9,843 bases of DNA, taken from positions 1 to 9,843 of the forward strand of contig JAQIDF010000469.1 in the NCBI GenBank assembly GCA_027858145.1, read 5' to 3'. This document shows positions 5,640 through 9,843 of the stretch, piece after piece. Source of the stretch: Prolixibacteraceae bacterium (GTDB lineage Bacteria; Bacteroidota; Bacteroidia; Bacteroidales; Prolixibacteraceae). Position numbers and translations under genes: made by a program. A model generated the notes under the pieces. It was given only the letters and a program-made list of their open reading frames with translations, did no database searches and was not told where the DNA came from. Each line of letters opens with the position of its first letter. Position 1 is the stretch's first letter.

Positions 5640-5846
5640 AATAATTTTTTATAAATTTAACAATCAAAACCTTTTTTCTCCGCGATAAATATATACAAAA
5701 TCAACTTTTAAAAATGGAGTTAAATGTTAAAAATGAAGCAACTAAAATAGTTATAAAACATGTTTATGGTCAAAATATCATGATTTCAGTCTTTTTTTAT
5801 AGGATAGGGTTCAATATGCTACATTTGTAATATAAATTGAAGTATT
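5640..5846. other. Divergent intergenic region between the small membrane-protein gene and tadA
   Basis: About 207 bases, strongly AT-rich. It contains the tadA -7 element at its right end and must hold any promoter of the minus-strand small gene; the nearest minus-strand match is TATATTTA (complement of 5686-5693), one base off consensus and without a suitable TTG. A 38-codon plus-strand frame (5714-5830) is not protein-like. No RNA gene or riboswitch fold was recognised. Confidence 0.55.
5820..5827 (+). promoter_or_regulatory. Probable -7 promoter element of tadA
   Basis: TACATTTG matches TAnnTTTG fully and ends 19 bases before the tadA ATG, predicting a leader of roughly 12-14 bases. At the -33 position only T-rich sequence (5792-5798, TTTTTTT) is present rather than TTG. 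Confidence 0.6.
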
Positions 5847-6299
5847 ATGATAAAACCATTTTCTGACGATTATTTTATGGGTAAAGCTCTTGATGAAGCA
5901 AATAAAGCATTTGAAGAAGGAGAGATACCTGTTGGATGTGTTGTGGTTTCAAATAATACGATAATTGCACGTGCACACAATTTAACCGAAAAACTTACCG
6001 ATGTTACTGCTCATGCCGAAATGCAGGCCATAACCGCAGCGGCGAATCTTCTTGGTGGAAAATATTTAACAGGTTGTAAGATGTACGTTACACTTGAGCC
6101 TTGTGTGATGTGTGCTGGTGCATTATCGTGGGCGCAGTTGGGTGAGGTTATTTATGGTGCCTCTGATCCAAAACGGGGCTATACTAAACATGCTCCAAAT
6201 GCATTGCATCCAAAAACAAAAGTGAAAAGCGGGGTTTTAGAAAATGATTCGGCACAGCTAATGACGCGATTCTTCATTTCTAAGCGCAATAAAATGTAA
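5847..6299 (+). CDS. tadA: tRNA-specific adenosine deaminase (TadA family)
   Basis: Zinc enzyme that converts adenosine 34 to inosine in the anticodon of tRNA-Arg(ACG), allowing one tRNA to read several CGN codons. The 150 residues are the usual length. The cytidine/deoxycytidylate-deaminase fold is clear: substrate-side strand EEGEIPVGCVVV (23-34), catalytic HAE at 56-58 (H56 a zinc ligand, E58 the proton shuttle) and the zinc motif PCVMC at 85-89 (ligands C86, C89), followed by GALSWAQLGEVIYGASDPKRG. The C-terminal helix with FFISKRNK is typical of TadA rather than guanine or cytosine deaminases. Some Bacteroidetes relatives are annotated only as nucleoside deaminases, so a free-base substrate cannot be fully excluded. 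It has its own upstream promoter and no strong terminator downstream. Confidence 0.93.
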   Translation: MIKPFSDDYFMGKALDEANKAFEEGEIPVGCVVVSNNTIIARAHNLTEKLTDVTAHAEMQAITAAANLLGGKYLTGCKMYVTLEPCVMCAGALSWAQLGEVIYGASDPKRGYTKHAPNALHPKTKVKSGVLENDSAQLMTRFFISKRNKM

Positions 6300-6381
6300 A
6301 ATATTCAATATTGTTTTCTGTATTTAATTAATAATCAGTATATTTAAAGATGTTTATTTTTTAACCCCTAATATTTACATT

Positions 6382-6921
6382 ATGAAACCCACTACTTATC
6401 AAGTCAGAATTCGGGTTTATATTCCCGAAATGATGAATTTTTTTCAAGATGATCCACGTTTGGGCTCTAAAGACAAACCTTACAAGGCCGACATGTTTTA
6501 TCAAGTATTGTCGCCTTATGCACATTTTTATGGACCCTTACGAAACATTCTCGTTTTTGAGAAAAATGCCAGGTATGTATGGTCTGTTGAATCAGCTGAT
6601 GGTAAAGAGTTGAGATTTACAGCCATAAACGATTCTCCCGAAATGGATCTGGAGATGATTACCGATAAGCCTTCGGATGACAAATGGAATAAGGTATTTA
6701 AAAAACCGCCCAAAATGCAGCCTGATGGCAAGTTGAAATTAAAAAGTAATGAAAGTTCATCAAATGTTTTTAGTTTAGAAACAACCGGAAATTTAAAAGA
6801 TGGAGGTAAAATTAAGTATTCTTTTTTATTTGAATTTGAAGATATTAATGGGAATACAAATTATGGCTTGGTAGATCCATGTGCAGATCTATATCCACCA
6901 CCACCACCACCTGAAGAGTAG
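6382..6921 (+). CDS. Uncharacterised protein with a poly-proline C-terminal tail
   Basis: I do not recognise this 179-residue protein. It has no signal peptide and no membrane helix, so it is probably cytoplasmic. It opens with an alternating strand pattern (TYQVRIRVYIP, 4-14), has an aromatic-rich segment FYQVLSPYAHFYGPL (39-53), further strand-like stretches (NILVFEK, RYVWSVES, KIKYSFLFEFEDINGN), and a single cysteine in VDPCADLYP (164-172). The mix suggests a beta-sandwich; the closing strand and the FEDxNGNxxYGxxDP pattern loosely recall bacterial inclusion-body or AidA-like proteins, which is a weak guess. The tail is six prolines then two glutamates (172-179), encoded by five CCA codons plus CCT, a slippage-prone repeat. 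It ends 28 bases before the histidine kinase gene with no terminator, so co-transcription and a functional link are possible. Confidence 0.8.
   Translation: MKPTTYQVRIRVYIPEMMNFFQDDPRLGSKDKPYKADMFYQVLSPYAHFYGPLRNILVFEKNARYVWSVESADGKELRFTAINDSPEMDLEMITDKPSDDKWNKVFKKPPKMQPDGKLKLKSNESSSNVFSLETTGNLKDGGKIKYSFLFEFEDINGNTNYGLVDPCADLYPPPPPPEE
6897..6912 (+). repeat. CCA trinucleotide run encoding the poly-proline tail
   Basis: Five consecutive CCA codons followed by CCT encode six prolines next to the stop of the uncharacterised gene. Gain or loss of whole units changes only tail length. A one- or two-base slip would shift the last codons and could extend the frame toward the kinase gene. Confidence 0.75.
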
Positions 6922-6935
6922 ATATGATATTTTCC

Positions 6936-6943
6936 TATCTTTG
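6936..6943 (+). promoter_or_regulatory. -7 promoter element of the histidine kinase gene, implying little or no leader
   Basis: TATCTTTG is a perfect TAnnTTTG match, and the TATCTTTGCA form is frequent in Bacteroidetes promoters. It ends only six bases before the ATG at 6950, so transcription would start at or next to the start codon. CTG at 6911-6913 is the nearest -33 candidate, with a 22-base spacer. It lies just after the stop of the upstream gene, so the kinase can be transcribed separately from it. Confidence 0.6.
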
Positions 6944-6949
6944 CAATTA

Positions 6950-8740
6950 ATGAGATTTAAATTATTAAGTATATTGATTCTTTTATTTATCGGGGGCTTT
7001 TCTCAGACCCCCGATATTGTTGATTCATTAAAGGGGCAATTAGAACAAATAAAACAAACAGATAGCCTAAAAGTTAATCTTTTACTTCAATTGTCTTATC
7101 ATAGCCAGAACTCACCTTTTGAAGCTTTAAGGTATGGCGAAGAAGCGCTTCGTCTGGCAACTGATTTAAAAATGCAAAAATTCCAGGCTTATGCTCATGG
7201 ATACATCGGAATGGCTGAAGACAAACTGGGGAACAGCGCAGATGGTGTAGAGCATTATGTTGCATCTGCTAACTTATATAGGGGTTTGGGTATGAGCCAT
7301 GAAGAGGCTTATGCACTTGGCTCTATTGGTACTGCTTTTCTTCGACAAGATGATTTGAATAACGCAATTGAATATTATAAGCAAAGCCTTGAAGTGTTTA
7401 AAGAGTTCAACGATTCTTTTTCAATTGCCAATGTTACATTGAACATTGGTGAGTCATATCGCGAGTTTGATCAATTAGATAGTGCTGAACATTATTATAA
7501 TGAAGCACTGCGAATATTTAATCAGCTTGGCAGCCAAAAAGAGATTATGAGTCGAAAAGCTATGATCATTGGAAACTTAGGGTTGCTTCATTATAAAAAA
7601 GGTTTAAATAAAAAGGCGAAGCAAGAATTAAAAGAATCATTGGAAAGATATGTTGATGTTGATGAGTTGACCCCGAAAGTAATATATATGAGCAGTTTGG
7701 GCGAACTTTATTGTGAAGAAGGTAATTACTTGAAAGGGCTCGATTTGATGGAGAAGTCAATGGTAATTGCTTATGGTGAAAACCTCAAAGAACAGATTAA
7801 AGATATAAGCCTCCGTTTATCCAATGTGTATGAGCAGAATGGTGATCTGGCAAAATCATTGTCTTATTATAAAAGATATAAAGCATTTGATGATAGTGTT
7901 AAAAATATCACTACTGTCAGAAGGATGGAACGTATGCAAAGCCGCTTTGAACTGAATAAAAAGGAAGAACAAATTGAAGCCCTGAATCGTTTAAATCAAC
8001 TTCAAAAAATTCTGGCATATGTTTTAATGATCAGTGCTGTTGTTTTCCTGATCTTCATATTCAAATTAAATCAAAGTAACAGAAAAATTAAAGAGATAAA
8101 CGGCCGTTTGCTTGTACAAAAAGAGATGGTTGAAAAAAGTGAAGAGGAAAAATCCTTGCTGTTAAGGGAGTTGAATCACAGAGTAAAAAATAATCTGCAA
8201 ATGGTTTCTAGCTTGTTAAACCTTCAGGCACGGCAGTTAAAAGGCCATCCCGCAGCCGAAGCACTAAAAGCTGGTCGTTATAGGGTTGAAGCCTTGACAC
8301 TTATACATCAAAAACTTTACAAGCATGATGTAGACACTAAAATCGACATAAAAGATTATGTATATGAACTATCTAATAATTTAGTTATGAGTTTTGCTCA
8401 AAATTTCCAACTCGAACTTGATTTGAATCCATTAGTAATGAAAATAGATAAAGCTATTCCGTTGGGCCTGATAATAAATGAACTTATTACCAATGCACTA
8501 AAATATGCTTCAAGAAATAATGTTTTTCCATGGCTGAAGATTTCTCTCAATAGTACAGATGATGATGGTTTTGTTATGATTGAAGACAACGGTCCGGGAT
8601 TGCCGGATGATTTTGATTTTAGCAAAGCGTCTTCTTTTGGGATTAAATTGGTAAATTCGTTAATTAAACAACTTGATGGCAGTATAGAATGTGATAGTAC
8701 CAAGGGTACGTGTTGGAAGGTTTATTTCAGAAAAACATAG
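6950..8740 (+). CDS. Membrane histidine kinase with periplasmic TPR sensor (HisKA_2 type)
   Basis: A 596-residue sensor kinase. Residues 1-19 are a signal peptide (RFKLLSILILLFIGGFSQ). About six TPR repeats follow (near 80-113, 120-153, 160-193, 204-237, 244-277, 284-313) and should lie in the periplasm. A predicted coiled coil (323-352) leads to one membrane helix (354-372) and a cytoplasmic coiled coil (375-405). The HisKA_2 dimerisation domain carries the phospho-accepting H410 in LLLRELNHRVKNNLQ. The ATPase domain has the N box GLIINELITNALKYAS (506-521, N510 and N515), G1 box EDNGPGLP (545-552) and G2 region SSFGIKLVNSLIKQLDG (561-577). I chose ATG 6950 because the signal peptide starts there; the longer frame from 6881 overlaps the upstream gene and adds a run of histidines from its CCA repeat. 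The LytTR regulator begins 11 bases after the stop and is the likely phosphate acceptor. The signal is unknown. Confidence 0.93.
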   Translation: MRFKLLSILILLFIGGFSQTPDIVDSLKGQLEQIKQTDSLKVNLLLQLSYHSQNSPFEALRYGEEALRLATDLKMQKFQAYAHGYIGMAEDKLGNSADGVEHYVASANLYRGLGMSHEEAYALGSIGTAFLRQDDLNNAIEYYKQSLEVFKEFNDSFSIANVTLNIGESYREFDQLDSAEHYYNEALRIFNQLGSQKEIMSRKAMIIGNLGLLHYKKGLNKKAKQELKESLERYVDVDELTPKVIYMSSLGELYCEEGNYLKGLDLMEKSMVIAYGENLKEQIKDISLRLSNVYEQNGDLAKSLSYYKRYKAFDDSVKNITTVRRMERMQSRFELNKKEEQIEALNRLNQLQKILAYVLMISAVVFLIFIFKLNQSNRKIKEINGRLLVQKEMVEKSEEEKSLLLRELNHRVKNNLQMVSSLLNLQARQLKGHPAAEALKAGRYRVEALTLIHQKLYKHDVDTKIDIKDYVYELSNNLVMSFAQNFQLELDLNPLVMKIDKAIPLGLIINELITNALKYASRNNVFPWLKISLNSTDDDGFVMIEDNGPGLPDDFDFSKASSFGIKLVNSLIKQLDGSIECDSTKGTCWKVYFRKT

Positions 8741-8751
8741 TTTGAAGAATT

Positions 8752-9507
8752 ATGGCAGACAGGGTTAAGATATTAATTGTTGAAGATGAATTTATGATTG
8801 CCGAAGATATTGCAATGCGTCTTGATGATTTTGGTTACGAGGTGGTCGATAACGTATCAACAGCAAAACAGGCATTGGATATTATTGAAAACAGTTCTGT
8901 TGATCTGGCCTTGCTCGATATCAATATTTCCGGGCCTGTTGATGGTATACAGTTGGCTTCTGTTATTCAGGAAAAGTTCAATATCCCTTTCATATATTTA
9001 ACATCTTTGGCAAGTAAGGCTGTTGTTGAAAGGGCACAAAAAACGTTGCCTTCGGCTTTTTTGCTTAAACCTTTTAATGACCGACAGGTACAAATTGCCA
9101 TTGATATGGCCTTGAATAACTTTGAAAAAAAGGCTGTCGCATCTACAGCACAGGAGACCAATGACCCGATTAAAAATGAACCCATGGTTGTATTTAAAGG
9201 AAGTTTATTCTTGAAAAAAGACAGCCATTTTGAGCGCTTGAATTTTGATGATGTTTTATACCTCGAAGCTGCAAGTAATTACACATCAGTCGTAACCAAA
9301 AAGGGACGGTATGTTTACTCAACAATATTGAAGTATTTTGAGGAAAAATTACCCGGAGATAAATTTGTCAGGATTCATCGGTCTTATATTGTTAATTTAG
9401 ATTCTGTTACCGGATTTGAAGGGGGTTATTTATTTGTAAATGACGTACACATACCAATTAGCAAAAAGCGTAAAGATTCATTGTTCAATATTCTGAACAC
9501 GATGTAA
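8752..9507 (+). CDS. LytTR-family response regulator
   Basis: A 251-residue transcription regulator. The receiver domain (about 5-123) has the acidic pair E11/D12, the phosphorylated D56 in ALLDINI, T84 in YLTS and K106 in LLKPF, all in place, so it should be phosphorylated normally. A short linker (about 126-145, STAQETNDP) leads to the LytTR DNA-binding domain (146-250), marked by DVLYLEAASNYTSV, the conserved FVRIHRSYIVNLDSV and the closing HIPISKKRKDSL. It follows the histidine kinase by 11 bases in the same direction and is its evident partner. LytTR regulators typically bind imperfect direct repeats upstream of a few target genes; none is identifiable here. A terminator follows. The gene is complete, and its start is supported by the conserved VKILIVEDE onset. 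Confidence 0.96.
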   Translation: MADRVKILIVEDEFMIAEDIAMRLDDFGYEVVDNVSTAKQALDIIENSSVDLALLDINISGPVDGIQLASVIQEKFNIPFIYLTSLASKAVVERAQKTLPSAFLLKPFNDRQVQIAIDMALNNFEKKAVASTAQETNDPIKNEPMVVFKGSLFLKKDSHFERLNFDDVLYLEAASNYTSVVTKKGRYVYSTILKYFEEKLPGDKFVRIHRSYIVNLDSVTGFEGGYLFVNDVHIPISKKRKDSLFNILNTM

Positions 9508-9540
9508 TATCCATTTCCTGATATTTATATACCTTTTTCA

Positions 9541-9570
9541 CACAGTACTTATACTGTGAGTTGTTTTTTA
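9541..9570 (+). terminator. Intrinsic terminator after the LytTR regulator
   Basis: CACAGTA (9541-9547) and TACTGTG (9552-9558) form a perfect 7-bp stem with a four-base loop, followed by the T-rich GTTTTTTA (9563-9570), on the plus strand. In the opposite direction the stem is followed by TGAAAAAGG, so it should not terminate the convergent hydrolase gene, whose stop overlaps the end of the T-run. Confidence 0.75.
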
Positions 9571-9843
9571 TTTGTCAGCAAGCTGCTTTCTTAAAAAGTT
9601 ACAAGTGTATCGGGCTGTTTGTTCAAACCATGGGTCGAAAAGCCAGAAAGGATGTGGCGTAGCTGGTATTTCATGAACTTCTGAATATATGCTTAAAGAA
9701 TCCATTATTTTAATCATATCATCGCGGCCTGCATGAAAACGGGGGTGCTGACTGTTAATAAAAAGTGTTGGTGGTGTGTTATGATCTACATGGTTCAATG
9801 CAGAAGCTTCTTCCCATAAAGGTTTACTTTCTTTTTTATTACT
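9568..9843 (-). CDS. Alpha/beta hydrolase, C-terminal part (carbohydrate-esterase-like), runs off the window
   Basis: The last 91 codons of a minus-strand gene ending with TAA at 9570-9568; the frame stays open to the right edge, so the start is outside the window. The visible part reads TPPTLFINSQHPRFHAGRDDMIKIMDSL, then YSEVHEIPATPHPFWLFDPWFEQT and a final helix FLRKQLADK. This is the closing strand-loop-helix of an alpha/beta hydrolase: an aspartate in the GRDDM region is usual for the catalytic acid or its neighbourhood, and H in TPHPFW is the expected catalytic histidine. The pattern recalls Bacteroidetes esterases acting on acetylated or feruloylated plant polysaccharides (BD-FAE/acetyl-xylan-esterase-like) and the hydrolase half of pectinesterase fusions. 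The nucleophile region is not visible, so the substrate is a guess. Confidence 0.8.
   Translation of the reverse strand, partial: SNKKESKPLWEEASALNHVDHNTPPTLFINSQHPRFHAGRDDMIKIMDSLSIYSEVHEIPATPHPFWLFDPWFEQTARYTCNFLRKQLADK

Noticed and set aside
5714..5830. Plus-strand 38-codon frame before tadA
   Set aside because: Its composition is not protein-like, it has no recognisable segment, and its end overlaps the tadA -7 element. It most likely arises from AT-rich sequence.
6300..6313. AATATTCAATATT as a tadA terminator
   Set aside because: Only a 5-bp A/T stem with a three-base loop can form, too weak to claim.
6881..6949. Longer N-terminus for the histidine kinase, including five histidines
   Set aside because: It is the out-of-frame reading of the upstream gene's CCA repeat; a normal signal peptide begins at ATG 6950, directly after a promoter element.
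8398..8703. Minus-strand frame inside the histidine kinase
   Set aside because: It is antisense to the conserved ATPase domain; a shadow of the real gene.
590..9507. A phage-defence system or mobile element
   Set aside because: No transposase, integrase, nuclease or reverse-transcriptase motif was found; most genes are housekeeping or ordinary regulatory genes.

Overview
The window looks like a chromosomal segment of a low-GC member of the Bacteroidota, probably of the Bacteroidales/Marinilabiliales type. The evidence is a Bacteroidetes-like 5S rRNA, several good matches to the -7 element TAnnTTTG of the Bacteroidetes housekeeping sigma factor, little sign of Shine-Dalgarno sequences, an ECF-sigma-like/anti-sigma-like pair with a TonB C-terminal domain, and a TPR histidine kinase paired with a LytTR regulator. 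Species assignment is not possible from the sequence alone.

Layout. Positions 1-105 are the end of an rRNA operon (5S gene lacking a few 5' bases), closed by a clear terminator. A 447-base non-coding stretch follows; it holds a six-unit hexanucleotide array, short inverted and direct repeats, and the probable gdh promoter. Reading right are a hexameric glutamate dehydrogenase (593-1924), a short protein that matches only region 2 of an ECF sigma factor (1970-2281), and a membrane protein joining an anti-sigma-like N-terminus to a periplasmic TonB C-terminal domain (2331-3503). A strong two-way terminator (3503-3546) separates these from aspS (aspartyl-tRNA synthetase, minus strand, 3561-5321). 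Upstream of aspS is a 525-base gap that looks empty but encodes a 41-44 residue single-helix membrane protein on the minus strand (5505-5630/5639).

The right half reads rightward: tadA (5847-6299), an unrecognised 179-residue protein with a six-proline tail (6382-6921), a periplasmic-TPR histidine kinase of the HisKA_2 type (6950-8740), and a LytTR response regulator 11 bases later (8752-9507). A terminator follows. The right edge holds the C-terminal end of a minus-strand alpha/beta hydrolase resembling carbohydrate esterases.

How the genes work together. gdh, tadA and aspS are housekeeping genes for nitrogen assimilation or glutamate catabolism and for translation. The kinase and regulator almost certainly form one two-component system, in which the TPR domain senses a periplasmic or membrane partner and the LytTR domain binds DNA; the target is not visible. 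The sigma-like and TonB-like genes look like a diverged sigma/anti-sigma pair whose sigma member has lost its promoter -35-recognition domain. The least explained items are that pair, the small membrane protein with a possible antisense promoter, and the poly-proline protein next to the kinase.
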